A stretch of DNA of 64,000 bases from Tolypocladium sp. Sup5 PDA-1 (Eukaryota > Ascomycota > Sordariomycetes > Hypocreales > Ophiocordycipitaceae). A model generated the notes under the pieces. The model was not told the origin of the DNA and did not search any database. It was given only the letters and a program-made list of their open reading frames with translations. Where the stretch lies: contig JPHH03000001.1 in the NCBI GenBank assembly GCA_000750105.3, forward strand, positions 744,001 to 808,000. Direction: 5' to 3'. The stretch's first letter is position 1; each line of letters starts with the position of its first letter. Below, piece by piece: positions 33,161 to 42,691 of this stretch. Both the position numbers and the translations under genes were made by a program.

Positions 33161-33632
33161 ATTTGCTTCGCAGATGGGAGCACAGTTGAGGTTTCGAAAG
33201 CTTCTGTAAGGGATATGATGCGCAAGAAACGTGGGCTGCTTCTTGTTGGAGACTGGAGAGCGACAACAAAAGTTCATGCGGGAGGGCATCCGTAGAACCT
33301 GAAGAGATGAAGCGACCCGAAGGGTATGCTGGTCGCATAGGCAGCCAAGACGTGGCCGATGCGCGTTGGTCTACATTTTCAGGCCATTGCCAGCCGTACC
33401 GAAAGAGGCAATGACAATGCCGCAGTAACAGCCCAGCATGGCACGCAGACCCCGCAATTCGCGCCCGCTCGGCCGTCCGTGCCCAACTGCCTATGGAGCA
33501 GGCCATCTGAGCTATCGGGCGGCTCGCGGGCGGGAGGCTCCCGGAGTCACCTGGTTGAAATAGAGTCAAATAGTATTCAAATCTTTGATGGCACACCGTT
33601 TCGTCATTTTGACGTGATCAAGCATCGTGACG
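33161..33632. other. Upstream region of the aldoxime dehydratase-like gene
   Basis: Includes the possible N-terminal extension of that gene (to 33289) and about 340 bases of putative promoter that end at the LTR-like insertion. No other gene seen. Confidence 0.4.
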
Positions 33633-33637
33633 ATGGA

Positions 33638-33944
33638 TGTCACATCCACCGCACAACCGCCACATCACATTGATGACTCGGTGTGTGCATTCAGGAATCA
33701 AGCCTCGTTGCCTTCTTCCATTGATGAATGAAGCCTCGTTGCATTGATGACTCGGGACTCAATTGAAGCTGTAAACGCCTCAATCGCGAAGTCTAACGCC
33801 ACCAACACGACTAACACGCAGCCAACGTTGGATTACAAGGCATCACAGGCCTCAACGGCACAGATAAAAGGAAGCTCTTTTCCACTCATTTAGCTAGAAA
33901 TCAAGAGTCTTTACCAGTCAATTATCTCACCTTCTCACGCGTTA
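33638..33944 (+). mobile_element. Solo-LTR-like insertion, copy 1 (307 bases)
   Basis: It begins TGTCACATCC and ends CACGCGTTA, and is flanked by a perfect 5-base direct repeat ATGGA (33633-33637 and 33945-33949). It has no coding capacity. Inside are a TATA-like ataaaag near 33864 and short direct repeats (aagcctcgttgc twice, ttgatgactcgg twice). The ends are not inverted repeats of each other, so a solo LTR fits better than a MITE. Copy 2 at 37855-38161 is the same sequence in reverse, differing at one base as read by eye (gagtct here, gagcct there). Confidence 0.8.
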
Positions 33945-33949
33945 ATGGA

Positions 33950-35084
33950 TTGGGCTGAATGAATGGTGTCTGGCGCCGCAAGGCTGGCATGATAAAGCCG
34001 CTGGCCGATCGCACCAGACATTAATCTAACGCGTGGATGTCGCGCGGAGGGAGTACTGGTCTCCCAGTGTAGGTCTTAGTTGCTACTTGTCGCCATAGCT
34101 TGGGCGGATGTGATGACGAGTCCCGGGAACTCGGCTGAGCATCGACACCAGCCCCTCCAGAGGCAGTTCGGCAGGGTACCAGTTGAGTCTTGTGAGAGAC
34201 ACTAGAACCTGTGTGGTGGGAGACCTGTACCATGCAATGATAAGAACCTAGGTCCTGGTCAGCCCGAGGAAGGCCTGAATGCCCCGACTACAAGAACTAC
34301 AAGAAGAATAAAGCGAAAGCAAAGACGCAATCAAATGCGGAGGAGTGGGATCGTTTCATCGGGGTTGCCGCCAGCGGATCCGATGTCGTCGAAAAGTGCC
34401 TCGATGTCCTGCCTCTGAAAGCCGTGAGCCGTTGCTGGGGCCGGGAGAAGGTCCAATATTACAACTGGCCTGCTAGAGGTGGAGTTTCAGACCGAAGCGT
34501 CGGAATATCGATCTTAGGAGCCTCGGCGGGATAATGCAGTCAACTGGAATTCATGTTTACGAGCCTGGCACTGAGGTTACTTTCAGACTCCTTTACGTTA
34601 TTTGTAAAGAATCTATTCGTCGAGGCTCAAGCAAACGAAATCATCTCCACGGGTGGGACAGCCGTCCCCGCTCGCTGATATATATAACCCTGTTTAAACC
34701 TTCTCATCCGTGAGATCCCTCTGAGACAGACATTTCAATTCATAAGGTCTCCTCTGCTGAATTCTTTGGCAGCAGAGGCAGGTAGTGAAGCTTTGCAGGT
34801 CCCGGAAGGGACATGTGCGGAACGCCTAAATAGGCACTAGAGTATGGAATGTAATTGCGTGTGATTGGTCTCGCGACGGGGTACGTCTCTCCACGCCAGA
34901 ACGACGTTAGACATCCATGGATGGAGTTGAACAAATCATGATACATGAATACGACACCTGTCCTGTGAGACCTGTAATCCTCCATTGTCATCTTCCGAAT
35001 TCTCAGGCTCATCCATGTTCATTCCCATCGAGTCGAACCCCAAGACATCGGAACGCTGTGCCGTTGCAAGAGGCGTGCCAGTGT
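33950..35084. other. Non-genic stretch between LTR copy 1 and the two-domain gene
   Basis: No recognised gene. Plus-strand bases about 34270-34540 stay open and translate to a protein-like sequence (EEWDRFIGVAASGSDVVEK, then VSRCWGREKVQYYNWP) without an ATG or a known family; it may be another gene fragment. A TATA-like tatatataa lies near 34679. Confidence 0.4.
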
Positions 35085-38000
35085 TCATGTGGATACTGGG
35101 ACGACGTTCGCAATTGGGGCGTACCCTTGGCCTTGCACCCCCCAGCTCCAAGCTTTAGCATCGAAGCCAGCCAACGGGACAGTCCACGTGTATGTGTAGC
35201 CACTCTGAGTTTGATGCGCGACACCGATAGGGGTCCATGACCAATCCGCATTGGCTGTGGAAGCGGGACTCCATGAGCCAGTGTATTTGTACAAGCCGGA
35301 GTAGAAGTCATTGCCTTCGACGAGGTAGTTGTAAACTGCCACTCGCTCTACATAATCTGCCTGGAATTGTCGAGGGATCACGATCGGCCACCCGTGGCGC
35401 TCCAGATCAATGGCATTGCCGTTGCTGATGAATAGCCGCACAAATGCGTACGGGGTCAGGACATCGGCTTTATAGGTAACGGTGCCGCCATTCTGTTCGT
35501 ATGCCAAATTGCTGATTGCACCACTGGCCGGGAGGCTTTTCGTGCTCGCCGAGATCATCCGGGAGCTACCTCCATTGCCTGAAGCCAAGCTCGTCCGTAC
35601 CTCAAAGGTCAGACCAGAGGATCCGGGCTCGAGCATGCCGATCGTGGCTCGGGTCAGTGACGCTGGCAACTCCAGTATCAGTGCGCCGTTTCGATACACC
35701 GCGTAGCCAAGAGCATTGCCGACTGGCGACCACTTGAGGGTGACGGAGCTATAGTCCGAAAAGATGACGTCCGCGTCACTTGGAAGACCAGCAACGTAGG
35801 CGCCAGCAGCCTCAGCTGGGTCGGCGATGCGAGGCTTGCCACCTGGTACGGCGCCGATGAATGCTTGCATATAAGCGTCATTGGGTAGGTTGTCGTATGG
35901 ATTGGGGTTGTCGTCGTTGGTAATCTCCAGGAGACCTGCACGACGGCTCCGAGCAAGAGCAGCAACATTCGCAATCTGATCCTCTGGCACCCTGTAGATG
36001 ATATGCCATATCTTTCGGGGGTCCTTTGGCGTCCAATCGTTAGGTACGAAAGAGTTTTGATAACTCTCGTAGCTGTTCTCGAACGTCAACAGCGCATCCA
36101 TGGTGTTTTCGTAACACTGGGCTATCGGCGAGCCGGGATTGAGTACGGTGAATGCGCCGGGGTGTTTTCGCTTCGTATAATTGTTGATGTGTGTGTACAG
36201 ATTTGCGTAGACATTGTCGGGACCGCATTCCGGCCAGCCTTCATCAAAAAAGATACCGCCTAGGCTAGTACCATACAGCTCGTACCACTTGTCGATATCT
36301 TGCTCGATTTGCGAAGCCCAGTCGGCGAGGTCGTACGAGCCGAGTCGAGTTGTAAATCGTTGTGTACTGACGCCGAGGTATCCAGTCCGAACATAACCGA
36401 TGATCTTTTTGCCTTGGCTCGCGGCTTGATCAATCACCGACTTCCAGGCCTTGTCGACAACGTAGTCGGGACCGTTCAAAACATTAGCAACCAACACGCT
36501 AACCTTCTCAGTGTCGTATGTCAAGAGACGTGCCCACGCAGCTGGGTCTCCGAGGGGGTTGATATACGACGCAATGGCGATCTGCTGGCCGGAGGATGGT
36601 ACCGATGTTGGCATATCAGGCGCCTTGTCGGCCCATTCCTTCAACTGCTTGATGTAATCGCTGGGGTACTTGTCGTCGCCGGTCCATTCTAGATCGGTCA
36701 AAGCTGGGAGAGTATTCTCATCGCCGTCAATATCAGCGGGCTTGATGTCGCTAACCGTGAAAGTAAGATCATCGGAACCGCTAATCAAACTCTCTTCATA
36801 GTTTGGCCACAACAAGCTCCAGTCGGAACCGCTGATGACGACTAGTTGGCTCGTCTTTATCTTGACTTTCTTAGCTTCGCCGTTTACGACCGGACGCCAC
36901 GGGTATCTGATAAGGTCAGCATTTGCATTAAATATGGGATCCGTTCACTTACGCGCCAATCTTGCCTTGCACATACTTGGCAAGAACATATTGTGCGTAA
37001 TTATCGGCTATATTATATTAGAACATCCCAACACAAAACATTAGGAATTGGACCAACCGTTTTCAGTAATGTCGGTTGCAGTGTTTGCCTTGTTGGTGCG
37101 AGCAAGAATCTTTGTATTTACCGCGCCATATACGTTGATCCAGTCTGGTTTGTCTTCTGGGGTCGTATCTGCATCCTTCTTTTCTGTGTCTTGTGCCTTG
37201 AGCAACATCTTCAGGTCGAAGATATGACGATTTCCATTCGCGGCATACGCGACTCTGTTTGCGTGCATCATCTCGTGTACAATTACATAGGCTAGGCTGA
37301 GAGTCAGTCTATGTGCCAGGAGCATTGAGGGATGTTCGATTATGGGACTTACCTCTGTTGTAATAGGACTGCAGGCTGTCCTTCAAGGTGGAATCTGCAT
37401 CTTTCCACGTATTGATCCTGTCGTCCAGGTCCTGATAACTGAAGAAGCTGTTACAAATGTGCATGTTCATTGTTGCTTTCGGGTCGAGAAAATTTTGGTC
37501 GCCAGTTCCATCAGAGTGTTCGGTATTCCAGGTGTAGGCTTTTACACCTCCCCTGCTACGTTGACACCTATAATCAAGTTCTTTCCCAGGGTTCACACCG
37601 CAGTAAACGTTGATTGTAACCTTCAATGGCGTTGGGGTAATTTTCCATCCTTGCCCAAAGGTTTTGGCATTGTCGAAGACTGCCTGGATTTTCGATTGGT
37701 ATTTCTCTAGGCAGGAGTTAGGGGATGATTCTATATACTTGAACTGTTTGAAATTTAAAACTATAGAATGGAGCACTTACTGTTTAATTGTGGGGGTCCA
37801 AAGAATTCTATCGCGGCAAAATCATTGAAATCGACCTTTTTGAGTGAAGTCATGTAACGCGTGAGAAGGTGAGATAATTGACTGGTAAAGGCTCTTGATT
37901 TCTAGCTAAATGAGTGGAAAAGAGCTTCCTTTTATCTGTGCCGTTGAGGCCTGTGATGCCTTGTAATCCAACGTTGGCTGCGTGTTAGTCGTGTTGGTGG

Positions 38001-38351
38001 CGTTAGACTTCGCGATTGAGGCGTTTACAGCTTCAATTGAGTCCCGAGTCATCAATGCAACGAGGCTTCATTCATCAATGGAAGAAGGCAACGAGGCTTG
38101 ATTCCTGAATGCACACACCGAGTCATCAATGTGATGTGGCGGTTGTGCGGTGGATGTGACATCATGAGCCTGATGGCGTCGTCCCACGCCCTTTCGATTT
38201 CGGCTGTTCTTATGCAACCGGGCTTGAATACTAGATTCACAGACTGGATGTCGACATCTTGTCGGGCCTGATTATTGGATGGAACAGCGGCTACTTGTCT
38301 CAGCAGCAGCAGCAAAGACAGAGGTAGGGAGATGGTGAATGTAAACCTCAT
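35085..38351 (-). pseudogene. Secreted aspzincin metallopeptidase fused to a spherulin-4/GH135-like domain; exon 1 disrupted by an LTR
   Basis: Minus-strand exons: 38351-38162 (interrupted by the insertion), 37849-37781, 37706-37353, 37291-37058, 37007-36953, 36906-35085. With the insertion and one 5-base duplication left out, the frame is continuous for about 907 residues. A signal peptide comes first (MRFTFTISLPLSLLLLLRQV). A peptidase domain follows with HEMMH (AYVIVHEMMHANRV) and a downstream D-x-x-x-YG (DWINVYG), the layout of M35/lysine-specific aspzincins. From about residue 400 the sequence fits the spherulation-specific family 4 domain (IAIASYINPLGDP, IIGYVRTGYL, GGIFFDEGWPE, ALLTFENSYESY). 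A fibronectin-III-like segment and a further C-terminal domain follow. Spherulin-4/GH135 relatives cleave galactosamine-rich exopolysaccharide, so a secreted enzyme acting on a glycan-protein matrix is plausible. As it stands, translation from the first ATG enters the insertion and stops at 38052. The donor after exon 37058 (gttggt) is weak. Confidence 0.75.
37855..38161 (-). mobile_element. Solo-LTR-like insertion, copy 2, inside exon 1 of the two-domain gene
   Basis: Same 307-base sequence as copy 1 in the opposite orientation. It is flanked by the 5-base duplication tcatg on the plus strand (37850-37854 and 38162-38166), catga in gene sense. Leaving out the element and one duplication joins DDAIRLM to TSLKKVDFNDF in a single frame. 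This confirms the boundaries independently of the repeat alignment. Confidence 0.88.
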
Positions 38352-38952
38352 CGTGAGAACAAGACTCTGTCAGTGGTGGGAAAAAGGAAGCAAGCAAAGA
38401 TAGAGTACACGCTTGACTTGCTAGGAGCTAAGAATATATTTGGGATAAACATTACCAGGTACCTGCGAAGAGGACCAGCATGATCTGTCGAGACCAGCCC
38501 AGATCAGACCAGAGCAGATCACATGCCACCATACGAAGGTATAGGTGGATAACATTGTTAGAGTAATTTACTTTGTGAGGCCTTCTCTAAAATGCAAAAA
38601 AAACCTCAATTCGAACTATTTGAGAGCGACCCAATCTTCAAAGGCAAGCGAGTCCATTTTAGTCGATAGACGATCTCGCTTATGTAGTATTCAGGTAAGA
38701 TGTGGTGTTGAGGGTGGATCGCTCTAGGAATATTATACACAAGCCAGGCAGCCAGACCGAGGACCAGTCAGGACTCTGGGAGTCCCACTTTATAAACCAA
38801 GTCCTACCCCCCTCTATCGTACGGTTTTTTTTTTTTAAGATTAACCACCTTCCTTCTGCACAACTCTTTCACTGATATCTAAAGTTTCGTCTCTTTCCTT
38901 ACTCATTTTATTAGAATCATTCATTTCTTCCTAACACGGTAAACAATCAACC
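38352..38952. other. Intergenic, divergent promoter region
   Basis: Lies between the starts of the disrupted two-domain gene and the plus-strand gene at 38953. It has a poly-T run at 38825-38838 and a pyrimidine/A-rich leader before 38953. No ORF supported. Confidence 0.45.
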
Positions 38953-39779
38953 ATGGCTTCCCATCTTGACAAGAGATGTCCCAAGGCCGAAATGTCTACC
39001 CCGGACGACGCCAAACCTCGCGGCCGGACACCCACGTTTAGAGCCCTCCTCACGATTCTCTTCTCCCTCGCCGCCGCCTTCTACTACGTCTATCCCTCCC
39101 TCGTCGCTACATTCTACTACCTCTACCCAGAACCCCAAACCATCTCATATCCTTATCCTTACGGAAACGATGACTCTCCTTCCGAAAACGTTAGTTATGA
39201 ATGGCCTCTCGTCAAAGTCGCCGGCTCTGATTACCCTGCCGTAGGCGAGGCATACGCGACATACGACGAATCTGACCTATTCGAGGGAATCGAGCCATTC
39301 GACCCTATTAAGCGCTATAGCCTCGACTATGGCAAGGTCGCTTGCTGGCAGAACAACGGCGTGTGGATTAAAAAGCTTACGCCCGTTGAAATGTCTTCTC
39401 TAGGTGTCAACCGCTTCCAAGACACTGATCGGGCCCCGAACAAGCGGACGAAGACGCATTCTGCTCGCGCTTGCGTATATACGGCGCGAGTTTCTGGGAT
39501 CTACCGCCAGAATGGCCCGAGAACGTTTATCAGTGCGGAGCTATCGATTATTGTGTAAAGCCGATCAAGAAAGTGAGCCTTGAGGTGGGCTTTCCGACAA
39601 GTGGTGGTGTATGGGTGCTCAACACGAGTCAGGGAGGGGAAACGCTATTCCCGAAGAGTGTGGGCCTGCGAAACGCACTCACGATGGACGAAAGGTGCGA
39701 GGTCATCAAGGACTTAGGCGGTGTTTTCTGTGAAGATGCTCAGGTGTGCGCAGAGATGGATCGCTTGTTAGGACCCTGA
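38953..39779 (+). CDS. Signal-anchored fungal protein of unknown function (possible frameshift)
   Basis: It starts MASHLDKRCPKAEMSTPDD. One hydrophobic segment (about residues 30-60, LLTILFSLAAAFYYVYPSL) suggests a type II membrane anchor, followed by a soluble domain. The first frame runs to about 39440 (KVACWQNNGVWIKKL, MSSLGVNRF). The homologous continuation is in another frame (DEDAFCSRLRIYGASFWDL, GFPTSGGVWVL, ALTMDERCEVIKDLGGVF) and stops at 39779. A 41-base GT-AG intron at 39404-39444 would join them into 261 residues, but it would remove LGVNRF, which looks conserved in this family. A one-base deletion near 39441-39447 is the other explanation. Proteins with the ALTMDERC block are common in Hypocreales; their function is not known to me. 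Confidence 0.6.
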
Positions 39780-40857
39780 AGGGTTTGCAGGGTGGGGGGG
39801 GCGACGAGCAAGCAAGGGGTATAGGACTTTTCGCCCAGGCGATATTCCTCTACCAGTGATGAGCCCGGATAAGAAAGACTTGACTAGAGCCAAGCCCGGG
39901 GCCACTCCGTCCTGTCTTCCAGGGTCGGATTCTCCGATGAGGCCAGCAAGTAAAGAGCGACTAACACACCACCATGGAGGCAAAATTTCATCGAGCCTAG
40001 TCGGGCTAGTCTTCCGAGCATTGGGGTCCTCTCAGCCTCGCGCCGATTTCCTACTGCTAAAAATGTCTTCATCCGTTTCGTCAGCAACCACTGTTAGGTA
40101 AGTTAGTACCGAGCATAATTTCGCGCCTTGCATAATTTCGAATGGATCAGTCACGTGACTGAGTGAAGCCGGCTCCATGACTGAGCCGAGCCGGAGCAAG
40201 AGCGGCGACGACGCTAACCCAACTTGTTCAACGCCACACACCCTCGACAAGACCATCACCTCCACGCGCCGCCTCGCCAAACCACCCATCCTGCCCGAAC
40301 CAGCTTAACCAGTCCTCGCCACAGGAGCGTCGTCAATCGGTTCCCGAAATAAGCCACGTCGCTCGTATCCGCACGGCTCCCTGCAGCGCGCCGCAGCGCC
40401 TGAGTGGCTCGTTGGTTGCCATGGCCTGCCAGCCCGTACGTTGTTGGCCGGCCGCTGTTCCTCTCGCTGCCGATATTGATGGGGGAGAGACACCGAGAAA
40501 CTGGGGAGCACGGGCGGCCGCCACCAACGTCGCCCGGAAATGTGTGACCTGACCGCGACGCCTCGCGGCAGTTTTATCAGTTAGTCCCGGGGCTGTTCAT
40601 GCTGGCTGGGGGGGCACAGTGGCAGGCATCCAAATTGTTGATGGGTGCTATAAGAGGCGGAGGGTTGCTGGCCTGACATCTTGAGATGCATCACATGGCC
40701 ACTGATACCACCCACTCCTACATCCACACAATATCCTCCTCCTGCCCAAGTGTCATCTTTCGTTTTACGCTCTAGCAGAATATAACTACGGTACGAAAGA
40801 CAACCAAAAGCCACTCGCTAGCATACCTACGTTCGTCCGTACTCGCAACCGCCCATC
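39780..40857. other. Intergenic, 1.1 kb
   Basis: 3' end of the preceding gene and promoter of the GPI-protein gene. No supported gene. Confidence 0.5.
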
Positions 40858-41244
40858 ATGAAGACCTCGCCCATCCTCGTCGCCGTCCTCGCCGCCGTCA
40901 CGGCCCGCGCAGCCGCCCCGGCGTATACCGACAGCGTCACCCTCACCGAGACCGGCCGCATGAGCATCCCCGAGGGCACGAGCCTCGGCACGGCAAGCCT
41001 GCCCGTCACCATCCGCACGTCCACCGTTGTCAGCGGCACCGTCACCAAGACCGACGCCTGCCCGCCCACGTCCACCAGCGGCAAGCCGGGTACCTGGACC
41101 AGCGGCAAGCCGACCGGCACGGGCAACCCGCCGCCGTCTGGAACCACCTCCAAACAGACAACGGTCCCCACGGCGGCGGCTGCGACGAACCGCGCCGCCG
41201 GTGTCCTGGCTGCGGCCGGCCTCGTCGCCGCCTACTTCATCTAG
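40858..41244 (+). CDS. Small Ser/Thr-rich GPI-anchored cell-surface protein
   Basis: Intronless, 128 residues. The N-terminal signal peptide is MKTSPILVAVLAAVTARA. The mature part is Thr/Ser/Pro/Gly-rich with repeated TSGKP units (TSGKPGTW, TSGKPTGTG), and it has a single Cys. The C-terminus ends in a typical GPI signal: a small-residue region (TNRAAG) followed by a hydrophobic tail (VLAAAGLVAAYFI) with nothing after it. Expected at the plasma membrane or in the cell wall, heavily O-mannosylated. Specific function unknown. It is convergent with the F-box gene, with 254 bases between stops and nothing notable there. Confidence 0.8.
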   Translation: MKTSPILVAVLAAVTARAAAPAYTDSVTLTETGRMSIPEGTSLGTASLPVTIRTSTVVSGTVTKTDACPPTSTSGKPGTWTSGKPTGTGNPPPSGTTSKQTTVPTAAAATNRAAGVLAAAGLVAAYFI

Positions 41245-41498
41245 ATGGACGTGCCACCACTGCGTACTCGTATATCTACCACGGCGATGAAGGAGGATGG
41301 GGAGATGAAGTGCATTGGGGACGATGAGTTCTACGAACACGCTAATGTCGTGGATGAACTGAATGTATTGGGGACTTGTACACGACCGTGTTGTCGTATA
41401 ATACCAGGCTGCCTACAACCATGACCGACAGGTATATATACATGAGAAGAACAATTCCATACCTTCATTAACACCACGCGCCTGACCAAGACAAGTAG

Positions 41499-42062
41499 TC
41501 ATGCCTTTCCCGCCCAAAGCTCCGTGTTGAACACCCACAGCTGTGGCGCCTCGACCGTCCCGTCGTAGATGTAGCTCAGGTACAGCGCGTATCGGAACAT
41601 GGCCTGCCGCAGGATGTCCTCCGTAATGTCCCTTCTGCCCAGCCGTGTGCACAAGCTTTCAACGGTGATTTCCCCGCCGGCTTCCTCCCTGTTGTCGAAC
41701 GACCCGTCGATGGACTCTTCCTCGCTGCTGCTCTCCGAGTCCCACACCAGCGCACGGGGCCGCCACGACTGGCCCTTGAGCGCGACGTGCATGGCCAGCA
41801 GGAAGCTCTGCGGCACGGGGAGGTCGTCCGGGACGGAGCAGTGCGGCGACCAGATGCAGTGCGGCCGCAGCGAGAGGTCGGCCACGGTGGACTCGAGGGT
41901 CGCGAGCGCGACGGCCGGGTCGATGAAGGACGGGAGGATGCTGAACGGCTGCTGGGCGAGGATGGCGTTGAACCGCCTGGACGCGAGACGGGCGTTTTTG
42001 CGGCACGAGGGGGTGAGGTGGGTGGTGATTTCGTGGAGGAGCTCGGCGGGCAGGGCGTCCAT
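41499..42062 (-). CDS. F-box domain protein
   Basis: 187 residues from the ATG at 42062. The N-terminus is a short F-box (MDALPAELLHEITTHL, then LASRRFNAIL), which docks on Skp1 in SCF ubiquitin ligases. The rest contains an acidic Ser/Glu stretch (DSESSSEEESID) and a helical end (EDILRQAMFRYALYLSYIYD). No known substrate-binding repeat is present, as is common among small fungal F-box proteins. The frame is open upstream, but without an ATG. Confidence 0.75.
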   Translation of the reverse strand: MDALPAELLHEITTHLTPSCRKNARLASRRFNAILAQQPFSILPSFIDPAVALATLESTVADLSLRPHCIWSPHCSVPDDLPVPQSFLLAMHVALKGQSWRPRALVWDSESSSEEESIDGSFDNREEAGGEITVESLCTRLGRRDITEDILRQAMFRYALYLSYIYDGTVEAPQLWVFNTELWAGKA

Positions 42063-42691
42063 CGTGAACTTGTTGGTTGGTGGTGTGGTGGTGTGCTTCA
42101 CGGTGAAGTTGCCACGATGCTTGTGAGGGGGGTGTTGATCGATGGAAGGGCGCGAACGAAGACTTGCAACGGCCAAAACGGAGACAAGATAGGATACACA
42201 GCAAAAGAGCAGACGGATGGTTAATATTGAATCGCATCACCCGCTCAACGCCAAAGCCATGCTGACCCGTCAAGGTTCTCGACCCCTTCTCCGTGCTCAC
42301 GCCACAAAGTTCACGCCGCCCACAACTGCCCCCTCTACGCGCAGCACCAACACCACTGACAGCCGGTCTCCTGGAGGCGCGCCCTTTGACTCGCATTCTT
42401 TTGACCTTTTGGGCCTGGCCTGACGTGAGATTTGCGGCGCAGCGAGAGACGGCATGCCCAATACGGGCTGACATAGGGCTGACACGTGACGGGTCCACTC
42501 TGTTTCGCGGGGGGGGTTGAGATTCAGGGTCCAGAACTCCAGAGCTAAAGGGGGAAACATCGTGGCGCTTGACTCGTGCGCATTGGCGGCGTCGTTGGCT
42601 CGACGAGGCTTTCAATACCTGAATCTCGCCCATTGTCTCCCCCTCCAGAGTCCAGCGCCTTGGGACGAGCGTCACGAGGAGGCGGCCGTCG
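42063..42691. other. Intergenic
   Basis: Promoter of the F-box gene and 3' end of the HD-domain gene; no ORF supported. Confidence 0.5.

Noticed and set aside
33161..33289. 43-residue N-terminal extension of the aldoxime dehydratase as a targeting peptide
   Set aside because: Mixed composition with no clear presequence; the family starts at MLEPAIPEH.
35085..37849. Two separate genes (spherulin-4-like and metallopeptidase)
   Set aside because: The large exon is open from a proper splice acceptor and has neither a nearby in-frame ATG nor a signal peptide; one spliced gene explains all exons.
33638..38161. A single large transposon with 307-base terminal inverted repeats carrying the peptidase/spherulin gene as cargo
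   Set aside because: Each repeat has its own, different 5-base target duplication, and the right copy lies inside exon 1 of the gene, so they are two separate insertions.
37855..38161. The repeat as native promoter of a gene starting at 37853 (ATG ACT TCA)
   Set aside because: The ATG is created by the target duplication; the signal-peptide exon on the far side joins in frame when the insertion is left out.
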